From contig CM033714.1 in assembly GCA_019671005.1 (NCBI GenBank), forward strand, positions 85,055,909 through 85,119,908: 64,000 nucleotides of DNA, written 5' to 3'. Each line of letters starts with the position of its first letter. Positions within the stretch are counted from its first letter, which is position 1. Shown one piece after another: positions 35,206-45,900 of this stretch. Made by a program: the position numbers and the translations under genes. The DNA comes from Hibiscus mutabilis. Taxonomy: Eukaryota > Streptophyta > Magnoliopsida > Malvales > Malvaceae. The notes below the pieces were generated by a model. It ran no database searches. It saw only the letters and a list, made by a program, of their open reading frames with translations, and was not told the DNA's origin.

Positions 35206-37260
35206 TAGGAAAATAGATCTTATGCTTCTGCTAAGCATAAAACGTCACTATAGATTGTATTTGATAAGTAATCATGTGAAACAAAATAAATAAATGTCAT
35301 AATATATATATACAAAGCAACAGAGAACAAAAATTTAATCCTCGTACGCGGTATTGTTAAACCAGTTCACAAGGTCCTTTAGAAACCTCTTTTGAGACCA
35401 ATAGCCTCGCAGAACGGGATGTCCAGCCAATATATTTGGATTAAACTAACTTAATAGAGAACATATTAACTAATTAAAGAATATATTTTAGGCGTTAAAT
35501 TAATATATAAAGCGTAAATAATTAATGCGTAAAGTAAATAAATATAAAATAAAATAAACAAAAAAAATAAAAAAGATAAATAATTATCTTCAAGGTTATG
35601 AGAATAATTTAGAAGATGATTTATCCCCTTCAAGGATTATAAGGAAATCAACAACGTCTAAATGAGTTAGACTAATATCATCTTCGCCATTTTCGCAAAC
35701 AAAATTTGCTTCTATTTTTTTATCATTCAATGATTGTTGATGTTTTCAGCGTACGATTAGTACGAGACCAATGGTTCATAACATCACATTGGTAATAAAA
35801 AGAATTCCACTTCTAGTGGTTATAAACATTCTTGAAATAACCATATTGTCCATGTTTATATTCATGGTCTCAATCATGGCCACAACTACTAAGGTGACCT
35901 TTATTCTTTCCCTTATATAATCTCACATTCAATTTAGGGGATGGAGTGGAGCCAGGGGATAATCTCACATTCACTTTAAGGAATGGAGTGGAGCCAGTGG
36001 GTCTTTAAAACCTTTTTTTCACGATATTGTGTTTGAGGAGAACATTATTTGCGTGAAAAGTTGAGTATGTTTTTATTAACATATCTTCATCATTGATACT
36101 GACCACATAACTTCAGTTGTGCAGTAATTTGGATCATATCGAAGTTATGTCACTAATTGAATAGTGATTTACCGTGTTTGTATTCACTTCAAGGAATGAA
36201 ATAGATCCAATAACCGCATGGAATAAACATCATGCTTGCATTCACTTCAGGGAACGCCTCCCATAAAAATTCTTGTCAAGATGAATTTTTGTAACATGGA
36301 CTTGGGAGAAGTCTATAGTCTATTTTTTCGACGTAGAAGTATTATTGCTTTTGAGAAAATATAAACTTTTAATAGTCTTCTTGTAGATTCAAAATCACTA
36401 TGATTTAGCACACTTTAAAATCATAATTTGTTCCTAGAGAAATCATAATTTAAAGAATAAAAATAAAAGAAGGGTTTATCGATATTGATTTTCCTCTCGG
36501 CAAATAACTAAGATAGCTTCTCATAATCCTTTTATGTCTCTTTCCAAGCCACTTAAAGACATGTAAAACTCAAAACATGGTTAAAAATACTAATATCATC
36601 AAATAAAATATTATAAACAAATGTTGATCTTTAATACAGAGTTTAACCATGGGTCAAACATAAACATATATGAAACCATAATAATTAGATTTATATGTTT
36701 GGATTGAATTGAACATATTAAAAACGAGGGAGTCTATGTCATAATTCTCTATTGTTTATTAAAGTAGGTGCATAGGCAGTATGCATAACAATGATGCGTA
36801 GAAAAACTCAAAACATTATTTATATGTTTGTTCCAATATCGTGTAAAACTTAAAACATAATTAAAAGTACAAACTTTCATCATTAGAATAAAATAAACAA
36901 ATAACGTTTATAACTAAAAAAAATTCTCAAAATAGGTGTAGAAGCACTACACGTATTTTCCATTGTGTTTTAACAGCCACCCATGAACGGTAAGAGAAAA
37001 AATCGCACCGTTAAAAAAATCATAATCATGCATATATTTAATATTATATATATCATTAAAGAAACAATAAATTAGAATACACCCACCTTTATTTAAGAGT
37101 AATTAACCATCCACTGTATCGAGATAAATAAGTAAAACATACAAGATTTTTTAAGCTAAATTGAATATACTACAGATGTAGTCACCAATACCATGTTGAA
37201 ATCTTTTTTGGGAATTGCTGACAAGAACCACAATTATTGAGCGAGATCGTGCTGATAACA
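35206..37260. other. Non-coding region, possibly the interior of a decayed retroelement
   Basis: No ORF of note. A 40-bp phrase TCTCACATTCA.TTTA.GG.ATGGAGTGGAGCC is tandemly repeated at 35921 and 35961. Just before 37261 the text GTGCTGATAACA resembles, loosely, the reverse of a tRNA-Met primer site (GCTCTGATACCA). Confidence 0.35.
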
Positions 37261-37532
37261 TGTTGTGAATAAAATAACGAAGAACGATAACACGAATAAA
37301 GAACAAGAATAAAAAAGCAAAGAGATAAGAGAAAGAAGGAGATTTGTATTATTCGCAATATTGAGATGAGTGAGGAATGCCTTAATTAAATTATCTATTT
37401 ATAGGCATAAGAAGTACATAATACATTAAACTCTAATTAATGAAGATAATATTCCTAATGATAAAGTAAATCAAATCTCCTAGATAAAGTTCTTATCATG
37501 ATAAACATCCACATAGATAAATATTCATAACA
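37261..37532 (-). mobile_element. Possible short LTR (solo or truncated)
   Basis: A 272-bp segment starting TGTTGTGAATAAAATAACG and ending ATTCATAACA (TG..CA with short inverted ends). A degraded primer-site-like sequence abuts it on the left. No second copy or target duplication found in the window. Confidence 0.35.
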
Positions 37533-37917
37533 ATTATGTTTTTTTTTAAGTTTTTAGGATTTTTTTTTTACATTTTATAGAATTTTTTTCTTACATACGG
37601 CAACCTCTGGCCATGAAATTTTTTATTGGTAATGACCAAGGGCGGATCCACGTTAACTGTGGGAAGGGTAATTTTGTACTTTATATTTTTATTAAATAGA
37701 GAAATTACATTCTCATACTGAAATGCAACAAAAAATATTGTAAAGAATTTTAATGAGGATAAACCTTCTTACCTAATTTGTTTCCTTTCAATTTTGAAAG
37801 TTGTTTAAAAACAATAAATTTTAAATAAAAAAATTTGACATAATTTTTTTATACTTAATACCTATTTTGATTAGGGGTGAGCAATACTAGTTTCTTTTTT
37901 ACTTAATACCTATTTTG

Positions 37918-38417
37918 ATTAGGGGCGAATAAAACTATATTCAACTCGAAAAAGATGATTTTTTTTGCTCGACGTGAAAAAATTCGACTCGATATAACTC
38001 GAATCATAATTTCATAAATTTGATTCAAAAAAATTTCAAATTAAGTTCGAGTTATAAAATGGAAAATCGAATAACTCTTAATTTTTAGTAATTAGTGGAT
38101 TAGTTTTCAAGTTTAGTCAAGTCCTACAACTTTGCTTGATATATATATATATATATATATATATCATATATGAAGAAATATATATGCATATCGTATATTA
38201 TTATAGAAATCTGTTTAAATTCAAACAAATTACTATCATAACATTATAAATATATACAATTAAATTTAAACAAAAACTCGAACAACACAACTTAAATTTC
38301 ATAAACTCGGCTCGAATAAAAAATAATTCAAAAAAGTTTGAATTTAAAATATGACTCGTAAACTCGACTAACTATAAGTTTTTTTGACTCGACTTGATGA
38401 AATGGTTACTCCTAATT
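37918..38417. mobile_element. Inverted-repeat MITE, second copy of the GAGTCGAGT family
   Basis: Left ATTAGGGGCGAATAAAAC, right in reverse complement ATTAGGAGTAACCATTTC. The halves share CTCGA/TCGAG-rich text and CATAACATTATAA, with an (AT)n run near 38137-38164. The 45 bp just upstream (ACTTAATACCTATTTTGATT...) is tandemly duplicated. The right end is also copied at about 44876-44945. Confidence 0.65.
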
Positions 38418-38639
38418 TTGACACCTATAGTATAATGAAATTATCGGTTTGATGGTTTTTTTTTTGAAATAATTTGATGGTTTTATTATTTTGATTTTTA
38501 AACAATTCTTACTTAAGAGGAGGGGAAAAGAGAAATTTGTTCTTATTGAGTCTAGAATTCACAACCTAAGGGGAGAAGAGATGTCAATTAAGAGATTTTA
38601 ACCACTTGTTTTAGAGTTTTAGAGGTTGTTGACGATTTT

Positions 38640-38945
38640 ATTATATTTTTAGATTTTTTGAATAAAGTAGCCAAAATCTATTAAGAAAGAACAAACAACA
38701 GATACAAAGAGAAGAAATATATGAGGTGGAGAAGAAGAACCAAAGCAAGCTAGAAACAAAACAACAATGGAAGAAACAGCGGAAGTAGGGGAAACGAGCA
38801 AACAACAGAAAAAACACAACCAAACATAAAGAACATAGGAGCAATAGAACAGAGAACATAATGACCCCACTAAAAAAGAAGGGGAAGACTAAACCGACGG
38901 AGGAAGGAGAGAAATACTGTGTGAGCTTCTAGAAGATCCAGTCAG
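38640..38945 (-). mobile_element. Retroposon 3' fragment, minus strand (copy 1)
   Basis: On the minus strand the segment ends CTTTCTTAATAGATTTTGGC followed by a T/A-rich tail, like a 5'-truncated LINE-type insertion. A longer copy is at 45165-45900. Minus-strand ORFs here lack a recognisable domain. Confidence 0.5.
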
Positions 38946-39280
38946 TGGCTTCCAAAAGGTGACGTCATCAACAGCGAATAAGCAGATCAGTTGCATTTTG
39001 AATTTCAAACTTGGATTTATATTTTGTTTTTAGGATTTAAATTTAAATATTTTTAGGATTTATCTTTTATCTTTTTAGGTTATTTTTAGGGTTTTAGAAT
39101 ACTATAAATACCCATTTGGGGTAAGCTACAAAGGCATCTTTCATCTCTCATTCTTAGTTTGTTCTTGCTTTTGAGTTTTTATAAAATTCCATCTTCTTTA
39201 TTTTCTTGTTCTTAGTTTTTTTTGTTTTTTTAAATAATGCTAAGTATGATTTTTACCATAATCATGCTTAGCTAAATTTT
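38946..39280. other. Left flank of the tandem array
   Basis: Low-complexity T-rich text with TAGGATTTAAATTTAAATAT phrases leading into the 2,390-bp repeats; AACTATAAATACCC near 39103 looks like an LTR-style TATA region. No gene. Confidence 0.4.
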
Positions 39281-40083
39281 CCTATTAGCCAAAGGCTTAA
39301 AGCGAAGCTTCAATTCACCTTGTGAGAATTAAAAAGCACTCAACTTCTTCGCACTTCATTCTCAATTTTCTGAAAACTTAGATCGGCAATCAGCTTTTCT
39401 ATTAAAATCCTTAGGCTTTCATTTCAAAAAGCTAGCGTTGACTTGAATGTTGTTCAGATTTATTGTTGGGAGGAAGGATCGGCTTGTAGCAAATTCGAAT
39501 TCCTATGAATACACTTAGCGACAAATTCGCTAAGGGAAATTGAGATCGGATTCGATTCTTATCGAGACAACATAGTCTGAGTCAGGTTTTCCAAAATTTA
39601 ATACTATTTTATTCTAACAGCGATAGTCGTAGTTAGTTTAGCCAGAAAACTAAAATCCCAAAAATGATTTTGGACTATCGGTTTACTGGAGAGGAAAACA
39701 AGTTACAAGGGTTGAGCCTTGTATACTGTAACCTGCATGTATCCGGAGTAAAAATCCTTTTTCGATGATCAGTTTGAATTGGAGTCAAGCAAAGCTTGAG
39801 GCTAATTAATTTAATCAATTGTTCTAAAAAATATTTACTTCCATTCAATCAGTTTACTTCTCAAAATTTATTGCCGTTATTTTGCTTTAATTACTCTACA
39901 TTTATTTTCTACTATCTTCATCAAACCCCCCATTTACTTTACTTTTTTGTTACCGTCAGAATCAAAACCTCTTTACATCAGAAGCTCCATAGTCCCTGTG
40001 GATCGACCCTTCTTCTTTCTATACTACATTATTTTTATATTCATTTGAGATTAAAGATTATTTATTTGACAATATACGACGCT

Positions 40084-40828
40084 TGTCAACTCCACACGAA
40101 CCTAAGGGGGCCAACTGAGCACCCTCCATGTTGCCTAAGACATGGAGCCCGAGTCAGCACCTGATGTGCACACCAGGGGGCCGAGACAAGCCCCATCCGA
40201 GTTGCCCATGACCCTAGAGCCCGATTCAGCACCGAGCATGCTGCCGAGGAGGTTTTGGACAAGAGAACCAGGCCTATCATGGCCCAAGCCGCCCAAGAGA
40301 TCAAGACCTTGGGAATATATCATCCTTGGACCAACACACAGGGAAAGAGAGCATCATTTGACCAACACAAATGGCAGGAGATCACCATTTGAGCCATACT
40401 TGGGGAAAGTATCATTTGCCAACTCATGTATGATGTCATAGCCTTTGTAATCTAGGCAACCTTGTATTTGAGTGATACTCTTTCCATAGATAGGAGATAT
40501 GTATATTGAAGATTGATCCTTAGCCCTTGGATCGAATCTTCCATGACCGTTAGATCGTAGGAGGTGAGCTTATAGATAGAGGCTTTCACCCACCATTGTA
40601 AATCATCTTTCATTCCACCATTTCTTTGAGTTTCTTGAGTAAAGAGTTTATAATTTTTTTTCTCAATGTTCTTTTTTTCCTTGTTGCCTCGCCTTAGCTT
40701 TTCAAAGCTTTCGCTATTATATGTTCTAAGCACTCTTGCTTAGTAATTTTGAAGGCTGACTTAGTCTTCGACTAAGATCATCGACTAAGGTCCCACGAAT
40801 CAGCTAGTTAGATTCTAGCCCCGTGACA
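40084..40828 (+). mobile_element. LTR-like block in array unit 1
   Basis: 745 bp from TGTCAACTCCACACGAACC to CTAGCCCCGTGACA. The right end matches, in the opposite orientation, the terminal TGTCACGGGGCTAGA of the LTR element at 48568-53760, so the two belong to related families. No primer site follows and no target duplication is visible, so it is a solo or rearranged LTR. ORFs across it (for example the one from 40142) have no recognisable domain. Confidence 0.6.
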
Positions 40829-40869
40829 ATATGCAAAAGCCATTTTGAAATGGGCCACAAATACAAAAG

Positions 40870-40965
40870 AGACAATGGAATTCGAGAGGCTCAAACTCTC
40901 GACCTCAGGATTACTCAAAACTATAAGACTTATGAGCTAACCAACTACTCCAGCAACGCACGCTG
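40870..40965 (-). repeat. tRNA-like segment (SINE head or tRNA relic)
   Basis: On the minus strand it reads GGAGTAGTTGGTTAGCTCAT ... GTCGAGAGTTTGAGCCTC, with box A-like and box B-like elements of a polymerase III promoter spaced as in a tRNA. No acceptor stem pairing was established. Copies at about 43265-43345 and 54145-54225. Confidence 0.45.
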
Positions 40966-41349
40966 ATTGTTGCTTGAACAACATTTTATTAGTCCTATTT
41001 GATAACCCCAAGATTGCCATTTGCCCATTTGACACTCAGCTATTGTCTTTTGGTCCCTCGAAAAAAATAAATTCATGCTCACCCCCCTTAAAAATCATGG
41101 CTCCGCCTCAGTATAGGTGCATATGAAATTAAAATAAAAGAAATCTTGTATGAATATAATTTGTTTTAAATCAAGAGAAAAAATGTATTAAGATGGCTCA
41201 TTTGTTTTTGCTTCTTTCTTTACGTTTGAGTAATAGAAATTCCTAGCAATGCACTAAAGTTGTTAGCGTGTGGAATATTCGTTATAGACTTTGGTCATAG
41301 CAACCGACACTGTCAACTTTAGCATGCCCTGATCAATCGACATGGCCCT

Positions 41350-41568
41350 GATCTAACTACTTTACGACCTCTGATTGACCATGCCCATTCTCTTCTAGTC
41401 GACACTATCAACTTTAGCATACGCTTTGTACCTAGAGGAATGAATGTTGTTGCTCACATTCTTGCCACTAGGGCTCTTTGTTCTATGTCATCTGTTTTAT
41501 TTGACACGAATTATCCTGATTATATTCGAACATTTGTAGCTAATGAGATTTCTTCTCATCCATCATAA
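41350..41568 (+). mobile_element. LINE RNase H-like C-terminal fragment, open frame
   Basis: 73 codons open to TAA: DLTTLRPLIDHAHSLL ... IRFVPRGMNVVAHILATRAL ... ANEISSHPS. The FVPRGMNVVAH.LA phrase is characteristic of the RNase H-like C terminus of plant non-LTR retrotransposons. About 70-95 bp later comes the usual LINE 3' text (GGGGGGTTTTAACGAG). Heavily 5'-truncated. Confidence 0.75.
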
Positions 41569-42476
41569 TATACATGGGTACTCTTTTTCCCCATAGGTAT
41601 TCACTCGGAGCCTCCGGGCAAAGGGTGATTTTAGGGGGGTTTTAACGAGTCGCTTTTTCTTTAATTTTTTCCTATTAGCCAAAGGCTTAAAGCAAAGCTT
41701 CAATTCACCTTGTGAGAATTAAAAAACACTCAACATCTTCGTATTACATTCTCGATTTTCTGGAAATTTAGATCGACAATCGGTCTTTCTATTAAAAATC
41801 TTTACATTTTCATTTTAAAAATGTAGCGTTGACTTGAATGTTGTTCAGATTTAGAGTTGGGAGGAAGAATCGACTTGTAGCAAATTTGACTTCCTCTGAA
41901 CACACTTAGCGACGGATTCGCTAAGGTAAATTGAGATCGGATTCGATTCTCATCGAGACAACATAGTCCGAGTCGGGTTTTTCCAAATTTAATACTATTT
42001 TATTCTAACAACGATAGTCGTAGTTAGTTTAACCAGAAAACTAAAATCCCAAAAATGATTTTGGATTATCGGTTTTTTCGAGAGAGAAAACAAGTTACAA
42101 GGGTTGAGCCTTGTTTGTAGATGAAATCGCATGTATCCGGAGTAAAAATCCTTTTCGATGATCGTTTGAATTGAAGTCAAGCAAAGCTTGAGGCTAATTA
42201 ATTTAATCAATTGTTCTAAAAATATTTACTTCCATTCAATCAGTTTACTTTCAAAATTTATTCCCGTTATTTGTTTTTAATTATTTTACATTTATTTTCT
42301 ACTATCTTCATCAAACCCCCATTTATTTTTATTTTTTTGTTACTAAAGTTAGAATCAAAACCTCTTTACATTAGAAGCTCCATAGTCCCTATGGATCGAC
42401 CCTTCTTCTTTCTATACTACATTATTTTTATATTCATTTGAGATTAAAGATTATTTATTTGACAATATACGACGCT

Positions 42477-43222
42477 TGTCAACTCCACACGAACCTAAGG
42501 GGGCCAATCGAGCACCCTCCATGTTGCCTAAGACATGGAGCCCGAGTCAAGACTGATGATGCACACCTGTGGGGCCGAGACAAGCCCCATCCGAGTTGCC
42601 CATGACCCTAGAGCCCGATTCAGCACCGAGCATGCTGCCGAGGAGGTTTTGGACAAGAGAACCAGGCCTATCATGGCCCAAGCCGCCCAAGAGATCAAGA
42701 CCTTGGGAATATATCATCCTTGGACCAACACACAGGGAAAGAGAGCATCATTTGACCAACACAAATGGCAGGAGATCACCATTTGAGCCATACTTGGGGA
42801 AAGTATCATTTGCCAACTCATGTATGATGTCATAGCCTTTGTAATCTAGGCAACCTTGTATTTGAGTGATACTCTTTCCATAGATAGGAGATATGTATAT
42901 TGAAGATTGATCCTTAGCCCTTGGATCGAATCTTCCATGACCGTTAGATCGTAGGAGGTGAGCTTATAGATAGAGGCTTTCACCCACCATTGTAAATCAT
43001 CTTTCATTCCACCATTTCTTTGAGTTTCTTGAGTAAAGAGTTTATAATTTTTTTTCTCAATGTTCTTTTTTTCCTTGTTGCCTCGCCTTAGCTTTTCAAA
43101 GCTTTCGCTATTATATGTTCTAAGCACTCTTGCTTAGTAATTTTGAAGGCTGACTTAGTCTTCGACTAAGATCATCGACTAAGGTCCCACGAATCAGCTA
43201 GTTAGATTCTAGCCCCGTGACA
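42477..43222 (+). mobile_element. LTR-like block in array unit 2
   Basis: Second copy of 40084-40828 with the same TGTCA...TGACA ends and near-identical sequence; differences cluster near its left end (around 42545-42570). Confidence 0.6.
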
Positions 43223-43738
43223 ATATGCAAAAGCCATTTTGAAATGGGCCACAAATACAAAAGAGACAATGGAATTGAGAGGCTCAAACTCTCGACCTCG
43301 GATTACTCAAAACTATAAGACTTATGAGCTAACCAACTACTCCAAAGAACGCACGCTGATTGTTGCTTGAACAACATTTTATTAGTCCTATTTGATAACC
43401 CCAAGATTGCCATTTGCCCATTTGACACTCAGCTATTGTCTTTTGGTCCAAAAAAAAAAATAAATTCATGCTCACCCCTTAAAAATCATGGCTCGCCAAG
43501 ATAGGTGCATATGAAATTAAAATAAAAGAAATCTTGTATGAATATAATTTGTTTTAAATCAAGAAAAAAATGTATTAAGATGGCTCATTTGTTTTTGCTT
43601 CTTTCTTTACGTTTGAGTAATAGAAATTCCTAGCAATGCACTAAAGTTGTTAGCGTGTGGAATATTCGTTATAGACTTTGGTCATAGCAACCGACCTTTC
43701 GTCAACTTTAGCATGCCCCGATCAATCGACATGGCCCT

Positions 43739-43956
43739 GATCTAACTACTTTACGACCTCTGATTGACCATGCCCATTCTCTTCTAGTCGACACTATCAA
43801 CTTTAGCATACGCTTTGTACCTAGAGGAATGAATGTTGTTGCTCACATTCTTGCCACTAGGCTCTTTGTTCTATGTCATCTTTTTTATTTGACACGAATT
43901 ATCCCGATTATATTCGAACATTTGTAGCTAATGAGATTTCTTCTCATCCATCATAA
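43739..43956 (+). mobile_element. LINE RNase H-like fragment, second copy with a one-base loss
   Basis: Copy of 41350-41568 in array unit 2. ACTAGGGCTC has become ACTAGGCTC (near 43858), so the frame is broken; 218 bases instead of 219. Confidence 0.7.
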
Positions 43957-44868
43957 TATACATGGGTACTCTTTTTTCCCCAGGTATTATTCACTGAGAG
44001 CCTCCGGGCAAAGGGTGATTTTAGGGGGGTTTTAACGAGTCGCTTTTTCTTTAATTTTTTCCTATTAGCCAAAGGCTTAAAGCAAAGCTTCAATTCACCT
44101 TGTGAGAATTAAAAAACACTCAACATCTTCGTATTACATTCTCGATTTTCTGGAAATTTAGATCGACAATCGGTCTTTCTATTAAAAATCTTTACATTTT
44201 CATTTTAAAAATGTAGCGTTGACTTGAATGTTGTTCAGATTTAGAGTTGGGAGGAAGAATCGACTTGTAGCAAATTTGACTTCCTCTGAACACACTTAGC
44301 GACGGATTCGCTAAGGTAAATTGAGATCGGATTCGATTCTCATCGAGACAACATAGTCCGAGTCGGGTTTTTCCAAATTTTAAAACTGTTTTATTCTAAC
44401 AACGATAGTCGTGGTTAGTCTAACCAGAAAACTGAAATTCAAAAATTGATTTTGGATTATCGGTTTTCTGGAGAGAAAAACAAGTTACAAGGGTTGGGCT
44501 TTGTAGACTGTAACTGGCATGTATCCGGAGTAAAAATCCTTTTTCGATGATCAGTTTGAATTGAAGCTAAGCAAAGCTTGAGGCTAATTTATTTAATTAA
44601 TTTTCTTCTCAAAAATAGTTGCCTTCATCATTTTCTCCAAATTTGTTTTTATTATTTTACCTTTAGTTTCTAGCCTATCAAAACCCCCCCCATTATTTTT
44701 ATTTTCTCACTAAAGTTAGAATCAAAACCTCTCTACATTAGAAGCTCCATAGTCCCTATGGATCGACCCTACTTCTCTCTATACTACGTTATTTATATTC
44801 ATTTGAGATTAAGGAATATTTATTTGACAATATACGATGCTTGTCAAGTACTCACATTATCCCCCTGC

Positions 44869-45164
44869 ATTTAAAATATGACTCGTAAACTCGACTAACT
44901 ATAAGTTTTTTTGACTCGACTTGATGAAATGGTTACTCCTAATTTTGACACCTATAGTATAATGAAATTATCGGTTTGATGGGTTTTTTTTTGAAATAAT
45001 TTGATGGTTTTATTATTATTATTTTTGAACAATTCCTACTTAAGAGGAGGGGAAAAGAAAAATTTGCTCTTACTGGGTCTAGAATTCACAACCTAAGGGG
45101 AGATGTCAACTAAGAGATTTTAACCACTTGTTTTAGAGGTTGTTGATGATTTTATTATCTTTTT
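44869..45164. repeat. Duplicate of the 38349-38640 segment
   Basis: From TTTAAAATATGACTCGTAAA onward this matches 38349 onward (end of the MITE, then TTGATGGTTTT, GAGGAGGGGAAAAG, AATTCACAACCTAAGGGGA). The junction with the array lies in ATTTAAA, a shared heptamer, suggesting a microhomology or unequal-recombination join. Confidence 0.7.
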
Positions 45165-45900
45165 AGTTTTTTTTTTTTGAAAAAAGTAGCTGAAATCTAT
45201 TAAGAAAGAACAAACAACAGATACAAAGAGAAGAAATACATGAGGTGGAGAAGAAGAATCAGAGCAAGCTAGAAACAAAACAACAATGGAAGAAACAGCG
45301 GGAGTAGGGGGAACGAGAAAACAACAGAAAAAACACAACCAAACGTAAAGAACATAGGAGCAATAGAACAGAGAACACAATGACCCCACTCAAAAAGCAG
45401 GGGAAGACTAAACTGACGGAGGAAGGAGAGAAATACCGTGTCAGCTGTCGATCTTAGACCTGTATATGCATTTCTGACAACGCAAAAGGATGAAAATGAT
45501 AAGTAGGTGATGCAGCAAGAATCTACCGGAGTCACCACTTCAAGATCTGAGGAGGGTGGTGACGGGAGGAGGAAGTGAACAAGGAGACGAGGTCAAGCCA
45601 ACCGTCAGAGATGGTGGCCAAGAACATGACCACCGTCGAAAATCCCAACATAACCTGGAGGCAAGAGTCCAACCAACCCCACATCGTCGAGCTCAGGCAT
45701 CCCCACACAAACGACGACCCAAGTAGAGCCCTGGACATCAGGGGAGGAGAATCCTCGACCAAATGACCACCAGATGGTCGAAGAAAGTCGGATGCCAAAG
45801 AAACAAAAAGCCGAAGAAAAGGAAGGGAAGAAAGGGGAAGAGAAAAGAAGGTGGTGAAGGGAGGTGGCCACCGCTCAACGCCAGGAGTATTGCCACCCGA
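45165..45900 (-). mobile_element. Retroposon 3' fragment, minus strand (copy 2, longer)
   Basis: Minus-strand text ends GAAAGAACAAAC-complement, TTAATAGATTTCAGCTAC, then TTTTTTC and a run of A, as in a LINE insertion with a poly(A) tail. The first about 250 bp match 38655-38900. The upstream part (45540-45870) is GC-richer and open in short minus-strand frames, but no domain is recognisable. It may be the 5' region or an unrelated insert. Confidence 0.5.

Larger units (their letters stand above)
39281..44868 (+). repeat. 2,390-bp composite tandem repeat, two full units and a partial third
   Basis: CCTATTAGCCAAAGGCTTAA begins units at 39281, 41671 and 44061, exactly 2,390 bp apart each time. 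Each full unit holds, in order: a retroelement-end-like segment (same family as 34685-35205), an LTR-like block bounded by TGTCA...TGACA, a tRNA-like segment on the minus strand, and a LINE tail ending in GGGGGGTTTTAACGAGTCGC. Units one and two are nearly identical over long stretches (for example 40180-40870 against 42585-43260), so the amplification is recent. The third unit stops after the first segment and joins a copy of 38349-38940. Confidence 0.88.

Noticed and set aside
37261..37532. Pararetrovirus-type terminal region
   Set aside because: A tRNA-Met-like phrase next to it is too degraded, and no coat, reverse transcriptase or movement coding is nearby; kept only as a possible short LTR.
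40870..40965. Functional tRNA gene
   Set aside because: Only box A- and B-like phrases are visible; no convincing acceptor stem or anticodon arm, and it repeats with the array.
40142..42835. Repeated 88-99-codon ORFs (EPDSAPSMLPRRFW type) as a small gene family
   Set aside because: They lie wholly in the LTR-like block and repeat only because the block is tandemly duplicated; no known domain.
45532..45871. Overlapping 88-codon minus-strand ORFs as a gene
   Set aside because: Two frames are equally open, no motif is visible, and the segment abuts a retroposon tail.
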